The notes: a model not told the origin generated them from the letters alone. 55,476 nucleotides of DNA from an uncultured Alphaproteobacteria bacterium (GCA_902627245.1 CACOIH010000007.1:5001-60476); one strand, 5' to 3'. Counted from the stretch's first letter, positions 27,095 through 36,898 are shown. Program-made: numbers and translations.

Positions 27095-27982
27095 TTATAA
27101 CTTAGCTGGTTTACCGGTATGTCTATCCTTGACATAATCAGAAACTGTTGAATATAGACCCATAAACCATCTTCCTGATGTATCAACTTCATTAGTATTT
27201 TCAATATTTTCAGTTTTATCAACACCATGTAAAATTGTACCAAAACCGAATGATAGGTCACCTACCTCAATATTTTTTTCTAATTCAATTTTTGATTTAT
27301 CTTCTTTAATAAGATACATTCCACCACCAAAATAATCTTTGTCCCTTTCACTCATATAAACAGATATAAAAAATTTTTGATAAATATATGGATCTTGATG
27401 TAGTTCGAGTTCTCCAGATCCAGGAGGGTATTTTACAATTTGTATTCTATCAACAATACCATCTTTTGGAGTATTTGTTTCCCAAACATTAGAATGATAA
27501 CCACTTAAATGTTTTATGATTCTCCATCTTTTATATGTTTCCTTATAAAGATTATTAAAATCTTTATTCCAAGGATAAAAATAATGTGTGTGTTTAACTT
27601 GGTGAAATGCATATTTTTGTGCGTGTTCCAAAGTAATATTTCTATAAAAATTTGGACAGTTTTCTATTATTTTATGAAAAGATGATTTTGATTTTTTAAA
27701 TAATTCTGAAGCATCTTTTTTAAGATTTAATATATAATTTTTATCATAAGCTTTTTTTAATAGGTATACATTCCCGCTTAATAGTGAATCTACTATATTA
27801 TTAGCAAAATTCACATCATTGGAAAGAACCTTGCTACTAAACTCATTAAAGTCAATCTCTATAATTTCATTTAAATAATTAGGGACATTATCTTTAGTTT
27901 CTTTTTCTTTCCATATATTATAATAGACATTTTTATAATCAAAGTATTTGTTAAGATCTATGCTTTCTATTTCTATGCTCAT
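27095..27982 (-). CDS. 2-oxoglutarate/Fe(II)-dependent oxygenase-like protein
   Basis: A 295-residue protein with a jelly-roll C-terminal half. It carries the facial triad HxD...H as His195 and Asp197 (LHQDP) and His252 (TILHGVDK), plus Arg271 in SGRWFMGL, positioned to bind 2-oxoglutarate. Such enzymes hydroxylate or otherwise oxidise small molecules, lipids or proteins. In this location a glycan- or lipid-linked substrate is plausible but unproven. It is the first gene of the minus-strand block, transcribed from the short divergent gap before 28023. Confidence 0.78.
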   Translation of the reverse strand: MSIEIESIDLNKYFDYKNVYYNIWKEKETKDNVPNYLNEIIEIDFNEFSSKVLSNDVNFANNIVDSLLSGNVYLLKKAYDKNYILNLKKDASELFKKSKSSFHKIIENCPNFYRNITLEHAQKYAFHQVKHTHYFYPWNKDFNNLYKETYKRWRIIKHLSGYHSNVWETNTPKDGIVDRIQIVKYPPGSGELELHQDPYIYQKFFISVYMSERDKDYFGGGMYLIKEDKSKIELEKNIEVGDLSFGFGTILHGVDKTENIENTNEVDTSGRWFMGLYSTVSDYVKDRHTGKPAKL

Positions 27983-28022
27983 TTATATTTTAATATATTA
28001 TTTTACAGATTTTTCATATTAA
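27983..28022. promoter_or_regulatory. Divergent intergenic gap, probable bidirectional promoter region
   Basis: These 40 bases separate the start codons of two divergent genes and are the only head-to-head junction in the window. The sequence is almost entirely A/T with several TATATT/TAATAT-like hexamers that could serve as -10 elements in either direction. I find no convincing -35 box or operator palindrome. At least one promoter per direction must lie here or inside the flanking genes; the exact sites cannot be assigned. Confidence 0.4.
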
Positions 28023-29225
28023 ATGTCTATTAAAAATCAATTAAAAAATTTTTATTCTCTTATTTTTATACCATTCATATTAATTATAGTTCTTTTTTCA
28101 AAAATCAAACAAATTAGATTCGGTAAATTACCCTCTTCAAGGATAGGTCACTTTTCTACAAACACCGCTTTAAATATTTTAGAAAAAAAATATCAGAATA
28201 TAAATTCATATGATATATATTATTTAGAAGATAAAGTTTCTAATATTTTTTTGTTAAAGCTTTGGAAAAAAAAATTAGTAATTTTACCAAGATTTATTAT
28301 TTTTCCTTTTTACAACTTTTTTAATAATTTAATAATAAATCATAATTATATCATTTCAGATAATACAAACAGTGACAGAGATCCAAAAAAATTAATAATT
28401 AAAAATGAAATTTTATTAAACTTTGAAAAATCTGATATTGAAAGAGGCAATCTCATTCTAGATAAAATGGGAATAAAAAAAAGTGATGAAATAATTTTAA
28501 TTTATAATAGGGATAGTAAATATTTAAAATTAAACTTTTCTTTTGATTCTGATTATCATAATTTTAGAAATTCAGATATATTCACTTATTTGAAAGCAGC
28601 TGAACAATTAACAAAAAAAAATTACTATGTTGTTAGAATTGGCAAAAATGTTGAGCATAAATTGATCAGTAATAATAACAAAAAAATAATTGACTATGCT
28701 GATAGTCAATTTCAAAATGATTTTATGGATATATTTTTACAATACAGGTGTAAATTTATAATTTCTAATGGCGCAGGTATTGATGAAGTTGCTAGATTAT
28801 TTAAGAAACCAATTTTAAAAGTTAATTTTGCTCCATATATATACATCCCAACTTATCAAAATGATATTTTAGTTTTGCCAAAAAAATATTTAAACAAAAA
28901 AACTAATACCTATCTCACTCTGACTGAATTATTCAATCTCAGATTAGCTCAAAGCTATAACTATAATGATTTTGTGAAAAATGACATCAATGTTATTGAT
29001 AATACTCCAGAAGAAATACTATTTGCTGTTAATGAAATGCTCAAATATCTATCAAATAAAAAGGTTTATTTTCAAAATATTAACAATCAACAACAAGAAT
29101 TTTGGAAAATTTACTATGAAAACTTAATTAAATTTAATCTCAACTATCTTCATTGTAGTCTTGAAAGTAAAACTTCATTTATTTCAGCAAAATTTTTATT
29201 TGAAAATCCATACCTTTTAAAGTAA
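28023..29225 (+). CDS. Putative glycosyltransferase (resembles TIGR04372-type proteins)
   Basis: A 400-residue protein with one hydrophobic N-terminal helix (about 11-27), then RIGHFSTNTALNILEKK, a Rossmann-like block with YYVVRIGKNVEHKL, and a late block CKFIISNGAGIDEVARLFKKP typical of the nucleotide-sugar half of GT-B-like enzymes. I assign it cautiously as an uncharacterised surface-glycan glycosyltransferase. It opens the second plus-strand run and precedes the nonulosonic acid genes by 11 bases, so it could be the enzyme that uses that sugar. Confidence 0.6.
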   Translation: MSIKNQLKNFYSLIFIPFILIIVLFSKIKQIRFGKLPSSRIGHFSTNTALNILEKKYQNINSYDIYYLEDKVSNIFLLKLWKKKLVILPRFIIFPFYNFFNNLIINHNYIISDNTNSDRDPKKLIIKNEILLNFEKSDIERGNLILDKMGIKKSDEIILIYNRDSKYLKLNFSFDSDYHNFRNSDIFTYLKAAEQLTKKNYYVVRIGKNVEHKLISNNNKKIIDYADSQFQNDFMDIFLQYRCKFIISNGAGIDEVARLFKKPILKVNFAPYIYIPTYQNDILVLPKKYLNKKTNTYLTLTELFNLRLAQSYNYNDFVKNDINVIDNTPEEILFAVNEMLKYLSNKKVYFQNINNQQQEFWKIYYENLIKFNLNYLHCSLESKTSFISAKFLFENPYLLK

Positions 29226-29236
29226 TCACTTATACT

Positions 29237-30238
29237 ATGACAGATAAAGTAATTGTATTTGGCTCTGAAGGTTTTATAGGATCTCATTTAGTTGAGCAAT
29301 TAGTAAAAAAAAATTATAAAGTAAAAGCTTTTATTCTGTATAACTTTACCAACTCAAAAGGTTGGATTTCAAACATAGATAAAAATATATTAAAACAAGT
29401 TGAAATAGTTTTTGGAGATATAAGAGATTATCAATCTGTAAATAGTGCAATAAAAAATTGTGATTATATTATTAATTTAGCCGCTTTAATAGGAATACCA
29501 TATTCTTATAGAGCTTCAGAATCTTATTTAGATACTAACGTAAAAGGTACTTTAAATATTTTAAATTCAAGTATGAGTAAGAGTATAAGAAAAATTATAA
29601 TAGCTTCTACAAGTGAAGTGTATGGTAGTGGTCAATATTTTCCAATAGATGAAAATCATCCACTAAATGCTCAGTCACCTTATGCGGCATCAAAAATAGC
29701 CGCAGATCAATTAGCTTTATCATTTTATAAATCTTTTCAATTGCCTGTTTCTATTGTCAGGCCATTTAATACATATGGTCCCAGACAGTCTAATAGAGCT
29801 GTCATTCCAACAATAATTTCTCAACATATTAGCTCATCTAAGATTTTAAATATTGGATCTTTAGATACTATTAGAGATTTTACTTATGTCACTGATACAG
29901 CAGAAGGATTTATTTGTGCAATAAAATCAAAAAAATCAATTGGTGAAGTAGTTAATCTAGGGACAGGCTATGCCTTAAGTATCAGAGATATTATTAAAAT
30001 TGTAAGTGAGGCCACTGAAAAAAAATTGATTGTTAAAGTAGATAAAAATAGAAAAAGACCTGCTAAAAGTGAGGTTAATAAACTTTTAAGTTCTAATAAA
30101 AAGGCAGAAAAAATTCTAAAATGGAAACCTAAATTTAACAATAAAAATGGTTTTGTAAAAGGTATTAATTACACAATTAAATGGTTTAGCAATAAGGAAA
30201 ATCAAAAATTATATGACTCAAAAAAATATACGGTCTAG
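29237..30238 (+). CDS. legB: LegB-type NDP-N-acetylglucosamine 4,6-dehydratase
   Basis: A 333-residue extended SDR with GSEGFIGSHLVEQL, NLAALIGIPYSYRA, IASTSEVYGSGQ, SPYAASKIAAD and the block RPFNTYGPRQSNRAVIPT found in LegB/retaining 4,6-dehydratases. It makes the 4-keto-6-deoxy intermediate that the adjacent LegC aminates. In Campylobacter jejuni the substrate is GDP-GlcNAc, and the PtmE-type guanylyltransferase gene nearby suggests the same here. It overlaps legC by 26 bases. Confidence 0.9.
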   Translation: MTDKVIVFGSEGFIGSHLVEQLVKKNYKVKAFILYNFTNSKGWISNIDKNILKQVEIVFGDIRDYQSVNSAIKNCDYIINLAALIGIPYSYRASESYLDTNVKGTLNILNSSMSKSIRKIIIASTSEVYGSGQYFPIDENHPLNAQSPYAASKIAADQLALSFYKSFQLPVSIVRPFNTYGPRQSNRAVIPTIISQHISSSKILNIGSLDTIRDFTYVTDTAEGFICAIKSKKSIGEVVNLGTGYALSIRDIIKIVSEATEKKLIVKVDKNRKRPAKSEVNKLLSSNKKAEKILKWKPKFNNKNGFVKGINYTIKWFSNKENQKLYDSKKYTV

Positions 30239-31403
30239 TAAAAATACTATTAATTTACATGAGCCACACTTTTTTGGTAACGAAAATAAATACCTTAAAG
30301 AATGTATAAGATCTACATTTGTATCAACAAATGGAAAGTATGTTGAAAAATTAGAAAATAATATTTCTAAATTTTTGAAAAATCAACATTGTGTCTGCAC
30401 AGCTAGTGGCACATCGGCTCTTGATCTTTCTTTAAAAGTCTTAGGAGCGAATGAAAAATGTGAAATAATTGTACCAACTTTAACGTTTATAGCCCCAATA
30501 AACACAGTTATATACAATAATGCCCATCCTATATTTATTGATTGTGATAAATTTCTTAATATTGATGTAAAAAAAGTAATTAATTTCATAAAAGAAAATA
30601 CCTATTTTAAAAATAAAAAAACTTATAATAAATTTACAAAAAAAATTATACTTGCGGTTATAGTTGTGCATATTTTTGGAAACGCTGTACTGTTAGATGA
30701 ATTAAAAAAAATATGCAAAAAAAGAAATATATTCATTATTGAAGATGCTTCAGAAAGTTTTGGAACTAGATACACAAAAGGTAGATACAAAGGTGAATTT
30801 ACAGGAACAATTGGAGATATCGGTTGCTTCTCCTTTAATGGCAACAAAATAATTACTGCAGGATCAGGTGGAGCAATAGTAACTAATAACTCAAAATATG
30901 CGAAAAAATCTTATTATCTTTCTACTCAAGCTAAAGATAATAAAATAAAATTCATACATAATGAAGTTGGTTATAATTATAGAATGTCTAATCTTAATGC
31001 TGCCGTTGCACTGGGTCAATTAGAAAATTTTAAAAAAATTTTAGAATTGAAAAATCAAGTAAGAAAAATTTATAAAAAGATATTCAATAATATTGAAGGA
31101 TTAACATTATTTGAAGGTCCTGAATATTCATCAAATAACAATTGGTTAAATTTATTAAGAATAGACAGATTAAGCGTTAGTTCCTCTCAGAAATTAATTG
31201 AATTTCTTGTTTTAAATAATATAAATGCACGTCCTATATGGCATCTTAACCATTTGCAAAAACCATTTAAAAATTTTCAAAAAATAAAAATTGAAAATGC
31301 TACTAAAATAATACATAAATTTATTTGTTTGCCTTCTAGTGCTTTTCTAAAAGAAAAAGATATTAAAAATATTGGAAAAAAGATTAAAGAATGGATACAA
31401 TAA
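30213..31403 (+). CDS. legC: LegC-type PLP aminotransferase (nonulosonic acid pathway)
   Basis: A 396-residue DegT-family aminotransferase beginning near LHEPHFFGNENKYL, with SGTSALDLSLKVLG, IIEDASESFGT and the PLP lysine Lys212 in FNGNKIITAGSGG. The long loop after residue 130 and the LegB neighbour fit LegC, which puts the 4-amino group on the 4-keto-6-deoxy sugar. It overlaps legB by 26 bases and the acetyltransferase by 13. Confidence 0.9.
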   Translation: MTQKNIRSSKNTINLHEPHFFGNENKYLKECIRSTFVSTNGKYVEKLENNISKFLKNQHCVCTASGTSALDLSLKVLGANEKCEIIVPTLTFIAPINTVIYNNAHPIFIDCDKFLNIDVKKVINFIKENTYFKNKKTYNKFTKKIILAVIVVHIFGNAVLLDELKKICKKRNIFIIEDASESFGTRYTKGRYKGEFTGTIGDIGCFSFNGNKIITAGSGGAIVTNNSKYAKKSYYLSTQAKDNKIKFIHNEVGYNYRMSNLNAAVALGQLENFKKILELKNQVRKIYKKIFNNIEGLTLFEGPEYSSNNNWLNLLRIDRLSVSSSQKLIEFLVLNNINARPIWHLNHLQKPFKNFQKIKIENATKIIHKFICLPSSAFLKEKDIKNIGKKIKEWIQ

Positions 31404-31978
31404 TAATAATTGGGGGAGGTGGTCATGCAAAGTCTTGTATTGATGTTATTGAAAATGAAAACAAGTTCAAAATCATTGGTATTATTGAAAAAAAATCTAA
31501 ATTAAACATTGATATTGATTATCCAATATATTCAGAAGATGAAGATATTAATTTTATTAAAAATAAAACAAATAATATTTTAATTGGTGTTGGTTATATA
31601 AAAAATTATCAAATAAGAAATGAATTATATTTAAAATACAAATCATTTGGATTTAAATTTCCAAAGATCATATCACCTCATTCATATGTTTCAAAAAAAG
31701 TTAAAATAGGTGATGGAACTATAGTGATGCATAAATCAATAATAAACACAAACTGTACAATAGGATCTAATTGTATAATAAATACAGGATCAATAATTGA
31801 ACATGATGTAAAAATAGGAAATAATTGTCATATATCTACATCCGCAGTAGTGAATGGCAATGTATCTATTGGAGATAATGTTTTTATTGGAAGTAATACC
31901 ACATTAGTTAATTCCATAGATATCGAGTCAAATATATTTTTAAAAAGCCATAAATTAATTAAAAATGAAAAAAAATAA
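31391..31978 (+). CDS. legH: Hexapeptide-repeat sugar N-acetyltransferase (NeuD/PglD/LegH-like)
   Basis: A 195-residue protein with an N-terminal Rossmann-like start IIIIGGGGHAKSC and a C-terminal left-handed beta-helix of hexapeptide repeats (VKIGDGTIVM, CTIGSNCIIN, VSIGDNVFIG). This two-part design is that of PglD/NeuD acyltransferases. Between LegC and LegI the expected reaction is acetylation of the 4-amino sugar. The gene symbol rests on context more than on a specific motif. Confidence 0.82.
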   Translation: MDTIIIIGGGGHAKSCIDVIENENKFKIIGIIEKKSKLNIDIDYPIYSEDEDINFIKNKTNNILIGVGYIKNYQIRNELYLKYKSFGFKFPKIISPHSYVSKKVKIGDGTIVMHKSIINTNCTIGSNCIINTGSIIEHDVKIGNNCHISTSAVVNGNVSIGDNVFIGSNTTLVNSIDIESNIFLKSHKLIKNEKK

Positions 31979-32963
31979 AGTAACAATTATAGCTGAAGTA
32001 GGAGTAAACCATAACGGCAGTATCACAATTGCAAAAAAAATGATTGATACTCTCTCAGGGATTGGAGTGGATTTTGTAAAATTTCAATTATACAACACTG
32101 ATGATTTAGTTACAGATAAAGCTAAAAAAGCTAAGTATCAAATTAAAAACTCTAAAAACAATAATCAATTTGATATGTTAAAGAAGTATGAAATCAATGA
32201 TAAGTTTTTGAATAATGTTATTGAATATTGCAAAATAAAAAAAACTAAATTTCTATGCTCAGTATTTGATCTTCAAAGTTTTGAATTAATAAAAAGATAC
32301 AATATCAAGTATATCAAAATACCCTCAGGGGAAATAACAAATTTCCCATTATTAGAAGCAATATCAAAAACTAATCTTAAAATATTTTTATCAACTGGTA
32401 TGTGTAATATAAAAGAAATCAAAGAGTCTCTTAAAGTTTTGAATCAAAAAAAAATTAAAAATATAACGTTAATGCATTGCACAACCGATTATCCAACTTC
32501 TTTTAATGAAGTAAATTTAAATGTAATCAAAGAATTTAAAACATTATTTAATACAAGCTTAGGTTATTCTGACCATACTATAGGTGATGAGGTTGCAATT
32601 GCAGCTGTCGCTTTAGGAGTTACTGTTGTTGAAAAACATTTTACATTAAACAATAAATTTTCTGGACCAGACCACAGTTCAAGTTTAGAGCCAAACGAAT
32701 TTAAAATATTTGTATCAAAAATAAGAAATATTGAAAAAGCATTTGGATCTAAAACTAAAAAACCAACTAAATCAGAGAAGATTAATTTAAAATTTGTAAG
32801 GAAATCAATATATGCATCAAAAGATATTAAAAAAAATGAGTTACTAACAATTAAAAACATCACTACAAAAAGACCAGCTTTAGGTATCAATCCTATGAAT
32901 TGGAATAATGTTATAAATACCAAAGCAAAAAAAAATTACAAAAAAAATCAATTAATTAAATGA
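31965..32963 (+). CDS. legI: Nonulosonic acid synthase (LegI/NeuB family)
   Basis: A 332-residue NeuB-family protein: TIM-barrel start TIIAEVGVNHNGSITIAKKM, IKIPSGEITNFPLLEA, LMHCTTDYPTSF, LGYSDHT, KHFTLNN, and a C-terminal antifreeze-like (SAF) domain (residues ~275-332) with RKSIYASKDIKKNE. It condenses phosphoenolpyruvate with an N-acyl mannosamine-type sugar to a nine-carbon acid. LegB, LegC and a hydrolysing 2-epimerase beside it point to legionaminic acid rather than sialic or pseudaminic acid. Confidence 0.93.
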   Translation: MKKNKVTIIAEVGVNHNGSITIAKKMIDTLSGIGVDFVKFQLYNTDDLVTDKAKKAKYQIKNSKNNNQFDMLKKYEINDKFLNNVIEYCKIKKTKFLCSVFDLQSFELIKRYNIKYIKIPSGEITNFPLLEAISKTNLKIFLSTGMCNIKEIKESLKVLNQKKIKNITLMHCTTDYPTSFNEVNLNVIKEFKTLFNTSLGYSDHTIGDEVAIAAVALGVTVVEKHFTLNNKFSGPDHSSSLEPNEFKIFVSKIRNIEKAFGSKTKKPTKSEKINLKFVRKSIYASKDIKKNELLTIKNITTKRPALGINPMNWNNVINTKAKKNYKKNQLIK

Positions 32964-34114
32964 GAAAAGTATGCATAATATCTAGCTCAAGGGCAGATTA
33001 TGGAATATTTTCTAGATTAATTAAAAAACTTCAAAATGATAAAAAAATAAAATCCTATTTTATAATAACAGGATCCCATCTATTAAAAAAATTTGGTGAG
33101 ACTCAGTCTGAGATTATTAAAGATAAAGTTTTAATTAATAAAAAAATTTTACTTAAAAATCTAAATGATAATAAACTATCAATTACTAAATCTATATCTA
33201 ATCTTACCTATGAATATGGTAAATATTTTTTAAAGATTAGGCCTCAGTTACTGCTAATATTGGGCGATAGATTTGAAATTCATACTGCAGCAATTGTTGC
33301 GTCGATATTTAATATACCAATAGCACATTTTCATGGGGGAGAAATAACAGAGGGTGCTATAGATGAGGGATTTAGGCACTCTATATCTAAATTATCACAT
33401 ATTCATTTTGTAACTCATAATCAATATAAAAAAAATTTGATTCAACTTGGAGAAAGCAAGCAAAATATATTTAATATTGGTTCAATGAGCTTAGATAATA
33501 TTTCTAATACTAAACTGCTAACTAGAAAACAGGCTGAAAAATTCTTGAATTTTAAATTCAAAAATAAAAATATTCTTGTAACTTATCATCCGGTAACATT
33601 GGAGCCAGAAAAAACTGAAATTAATTTTAATAAAATTTTAAAGTGTCTAAAAAAGGTGAAAGAAGTAGGAATAATTTTTACATATCCTAATTTTGATTAT
33701 GGTAATTCTCCGATTACGAAGCTGATTGATAAATTTGTAAAATATAATCAAAATAGATCTGTAGTTTTCAAATCTTTAGGATATAACAACTATATTTCAA
33801 TTCTTAAACATGTAGATATAGTTATGGGAAATTCATCTAGCGCTATTATAGAAGCCCCTTTTCTAAAAACCTACACTCTTAACATAGGTAATAGACAAAA
33901 GGGTCGATTAACTTCTAAGAATGTTATATCTTGTAATGACACAGAAAAATCAATTTTTATTTCACTTAAAAAAATACTTAAGTTATCAAATAATAGGCCT
34001 CTTTCAGACAAAATGTTTTATAAAAAAAATTCTGTCAAAAAAGCTATTAAGATAATTAAAGAAATAAAATTAAATAATATTTTGATTAAAAAATTTAATA
34101 AAATAAATAATTAA
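32960..34114 (+). CDS. legG: NDP-sugar hydrolysing 2-epimerase (LegG/NeuC family)
   Basis: A 384-residue GT-B-fold protein with ISSSRADYGIFSRLIKKL, LGDRFEIHTAAIVA, HFHGGEITEGAIDEGFRH, VTYHPVTLEP and GNSSSAIIEAP, all typical of NeuC/LegG. It removes the nucleotide while inverting C2, giving the mannose-configured substrate of LegI. Pseudaminic acid routes use a different hydrolase (PseG), so this gene is a main argument for a legionaminic-type product. It overlaps legI by 4 bases. Confidence 0.93.
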   Translation: MRKVCIISSSRADYGIFSRLIKKLQNDKKIKSYFIITGSHLLKKFGETQSEIIKDKVLINKKILLKNLNDNKLSITKSISNLTYEYGKYFLKIRPQLLLILGDRFEIHTAAIVASIFNIPIAHFHGGEITEGAIDEGFRHSISKLSHIHFVTHNQYKKNLIQLGESKQNIFNIGSMSLDNISNTKLLTRKQAEKFLNFKFKNKNILVTYHPVTLEPEKTEINFNKILKCLKKVKEVGIIFTYPNFDYGNSPITKLIDKFVKYNQNRSVVFKSLGYNNYISILKHVDIVMGNSSSAIIEAPFLKTYTLNIGNRQKGRLTSKNVISCNDTEKSIFISLKKILKLSNNRPLSDKMFYKKNSVKKAIKIIKEIKLNNILIKKFNKINN

Positions 34115-35163
34115 TGTTCATAAATAAATCTAATTGGAAAAAATCTTTATTAGAAATTAATAATGGTTCTATAATAAAAGACGCTATTAATTCATTAAAT
34201 GAAAGTGGTATGCAAATACTTCTTATAGTAGATAAGAATGAAAAATTAATTGGAACTATTACAGATGGAGATGTTAGAAGAGGACTGCTTAAAGGAAAAA
34301 CACTTAATTCAAATCTTAGAACAATAATTAATAAAAAACCATTATTTATTGATCATAATAATAATCCTAGTAAAAAAAAATTAAAAAATTATAATTCATT
34401 TTTAGTACCTGTATTAAATAAATATCTTAGAGTTATTGGCATAAAGCAGTTTGTTGATGATCTCAAACCTCAATTAGAAAGTACTTTAATCATTATGGCT
34501 GGAGGAAAGGGGCAAAGACTTAAAAGTCTTACCAAAAAAACACCTAAACCAATGTTGCTTTTTAATAAAAAACCTTTGTTAGAACACATAATAACAAGTG
34601 CAAAAAAGCAAGGAATTTATAATTACATTATCTCAGTTAATTATTTAGCTGATAAAATTAAAAAATATTTTAAAAATGGAAATAAATATGGAATTGATCT
34701 AACTTATGTCCAAGAAAAACAAGCATTAGGAACTGCAGGATCTTTATCTTTAATTAAAAATTTAAATAATAATCCATATATAATTATTAATGGAGATGTA
34801 TTAACTAATGTTAATTTTAAAAATATTTTAAATTTTCATTTAAACTCTAAAGCAGATATTACTATTGGAATTATTTCATATGAATACCAAATACCATATG
34901 GTGTCATTGAAACAAATGGTCAAAAGTTTAAATCAGTAAATGAAAAACCATTCATTAAAAATTTTATTAATGCAGGTGTTTATGTTTTTAATAAAAATGT
35001 ATTCTCAAGTATAGAATACAATAAAAAAATTGATATGACTGATTTATTAGTAAAATTAAAAAAAAATAAATATAATATAAAAGTATTTCCTATTCATGAA
35101 AATTGGATTGATATAGGTTTACCAAAAGATTTTAAAAATTTAAAGAATATATTTAATGACTAA
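34114..35163 (+). CDS. ptmE: CBS-domain sugar-1-phosphate nucleotidyltransferase (PtmE-like)
   Basis: A 349-residue protein. A CBS-type N-terminal part (residues ~18-115; GTITDGDVRRGLL) is followed by a nucleotidyltransferase with IIMAGGKGQRLKSLTKKTPKP (residues ~126-146), NGDVLTNVNF and INAGVYVFNK. This architecture matches C. jejuni PtmE, the glucosamine-1-phosphate guanylyltransferase of the GDP-linked legionaminic pathway. It indicates GDP- rather than UDP-activation of the precursor, by family analogy. Confidence 0.87.
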   Translation: MFINKSNWKKSLLEINNGSIIKDAINSLNESGMQILLIVDKNEKLIGTITDGDVRRGLLKGKTLNSNLRTIINKKPLFIDHNNNPSKKKLKNYNSFLVPVLNKYLRVIGIKQFVDDLKPQLESTLIIMAGGKGQRLKSLTKKTPKPMLLFNKKPLLEHIITSAKKQGIYNYIISVNYLADKIKKYFKNGNKYGIDLTYVQEKQALGTAGSLSLIKNLNNNPYIIINGDVLTNVNFKNILNFHLNSKADITIGIISYEYQIPYGVIETNGQKFKSVNEKPFIKNFINAGVYVFNKNVFSSIEYNKKIDMTDLLVKLKKNKYNIKVFPIHENWIDIGLPKDFKNLKNIFND

Positions 35164-36274
35164 ATCTACAAAAGATATTTATTGGTGTAAAAATTGTCTG
35201 GTAATGTCAACTAGACCAAGAATAACATTTAAAGATGGTATTTGTAGCGCTTGTCATTGGTATTTTAAAAAAAAAGAAATGGATTGGTCGAAAAGACAAA
35301 ATCAATTAAATGATTTACTAGATAGGTATAGAAGTAATAATGGCAGTTATGATTGTATAGTACCTGTTAGTGGTGGAAAAGATGGTTCTTATGTATGTTA
35401 TAATTTAAAAGAAAAATATTCAATGAATCCTCTAAGTGTAACCGTTACTCCTGCTTTACCTTTGGCATTAGGTGATAAAAATTTAAAATCATTTGTAGAG
35501 AGTGGTTATACAAATATTTCTATAAATCTTGATTATAATGCAATGCAAAAGTTAAATAAATATGGATTTATTGAAAAAGGTTTTCCTTATTATGGCTGGT
35601 TAATTGCTATCCATACAACTATTTTACACATCTCAAAATCTATGAATATAAAGCTAATTTTTTATGGTGAAGATGGAGAAGTAGAGTATGGTGGTTCAAC
35701 AGAAACACAAAATACGGCGTTTTACGACTTTAATTATCAAAAAAGGGTTTACCTAGAGAGTGGTTATGAAAATCTCTTGGAGTCTATGGATTTAAACTCT
35801 TCTAAGTATTATTTTTTTAAATATCCTAAAGATGATGAATTTTTCAATGACTTAAAAATTACTCATTGGTCTTATTATGAAAATTGGGATCCTTATAGAA
35901 ATTATTTAATAGCAAAAGAATTCTGTGGGCTTGAAGAATCTGATGAAACAAATATGGGTACTTTTACAAACTTTGCACAAAATGATCAATCACTCTATGC
36001 ATTACATACATTTCTGATGTATATAAAGTTCGGTTTTGGTAGAGCAAATCAAGATGCCTCAATTGAAATTAGAAGAGGAGCTATGAATAGAGATCAAGCA
36101 ATAAATCTAGTAAATCTTTATGATGGCAACTTTCCTTTAGAAAATTTACAAACGTACCTAGATTATTTTAAAATGAATGAAGGAGAATTTTTTGAAATTC
36201 TAAAAAAATGGACCAATTATGACTTATTTGATGTAATAAACAATAAATGGGAAAAAAAATTTTATATTGAATAA
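35156..36274 (+). CDS. N-acetyl sugar amidotransferase (WbpG/PseA-like)
   Basis: A 372-residue PP-loop enzyme. An N-terminal cysteine cluster (C11xxC14 and C30xxC33) probably binds zinc, and SGGKDG at 72-77 is the ATP pyrophosphatase loop. Homologues WbpG and PseA turn an N-acetyl group of a surface sugar into an acetamidino group, using ammonia from HisH/HisF-like partners. The next two genes are exactly such partners. The probable target is an acetamido group of the legionaminic acid made by the flanking genes. It overlaps ptmE by 8 bases. Confidence 0.9.
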   Translation: MTKSTKDIYWCKNCLVMSTRPRITFKDGICSACHWYFKKKEMDWSKRQNQLNDLLDRYRSNNGSYDCIVPVSGGKDGSYVCYNLKEKYSMNPLSVTVTPALPLALGDKNLKSFVESGYTNISINLDYNAMQKLNKYGFIEKGFPYYGWLIAIHTTILHISKSMNIKLIFYGEDGEVEYGGSTETQNTAFYDFNYQKRVYLESGYENLLESMDLNSSKYYFFKYPKDDEFFNDLKITHWSYYENWDPYRNYLIAKEFCGLEESDETNMGTFTNFAQNDQSLYALHTFLMYIKFGFGRANQDASIEIRRGAMNRDQAINLVNLYDGNFPLENLQTYLDYFKMNEGEFFEILKKWTNYDLFDVINNKWEKKFYIE

Positions 36275-36280
36275 TAGCAA

Positions 36281-36898
36281 ATGAAACTTGTTGTTATTGA
36301 TACTTCAATCTCGAATATATATTCACTTGAATCTGCTCTAAATTTTGTTGGAGTAAGACCAAATATATCAGTCAATCATGAGGAAATCCTAGGTGCATCT
36401 CATTTAATTCTGCCAGGTATTGGTAATTTTGATAAAGCTATTAAAAAACTAAAAAAAAATAATCTAGATAAAATAATATATGAGTTTGCAATAAATCATA
36501 AAAAACCTGTTTTAGGAATATGTCTTGGAATGCAGTTATTATTTCAGAAAAGTAATGAAGGAACTTTAAACGGTCTTTCAATTATTAAAGGTGAATTTAA
36601 AAAATTAATTTTTGAAAATAAAAACGAATTTAAAGTACCAAATGTTGGATTTCATAGAATAAAAATAAAAAAAAATACAGGTATATTTTCTGATCTAGAA
36701 AATAATTTTTTTTATTTTACTCATTCATTTGGTTTATTCGAAACAAAAAATTTAATTAATTATTCTTTATCAAAACATACAGAAGATTTCGTTTCTGCAT
36801 TTCAAAATAATAATGTTTGCGGTACTCAATTTCATCCTGAAAAAAGTCAATCATCAGGAATAAAACTTCTAAATAACTTTTTAAGATTAAGATCATGA
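36281..36898 (+). CDS. hisH: HisH-like glutaminase subunit for sugar amidotransferase
   Basis: A 205-residue class I glutamine amidotransferase with an intact triad: nucleophile Cys81 in GICLGMQLLF, and His185 and Glu187 in TQFHPEKS. It would release ammonia from glutamine for transfer through the HisF-like protein. Position between a WbpG-like amidotransferase and a HisF-like gene, with no other his gene present, assigns it to glycan amidination and not to histidine synthesis. Confidence 0.9.
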   Translation: MKLVVIDTSISNIYSLESALNFVGVRPNISVNHEEILGASHLILPGIGNFDKAIKKLKKNNLDKIIYEFAINHKKPVLGICLGMQLLFQKSNEGTLNGLSIIKGEFKKLIFENKNEFKVPNVGFHRIKIKKNTGIFSDLENNFFYFTHSFGLFETKNLINYSLSKHTEDFVSAFQNNNVCGTQFHPEKSQSSGIKLLNNFLRLRS

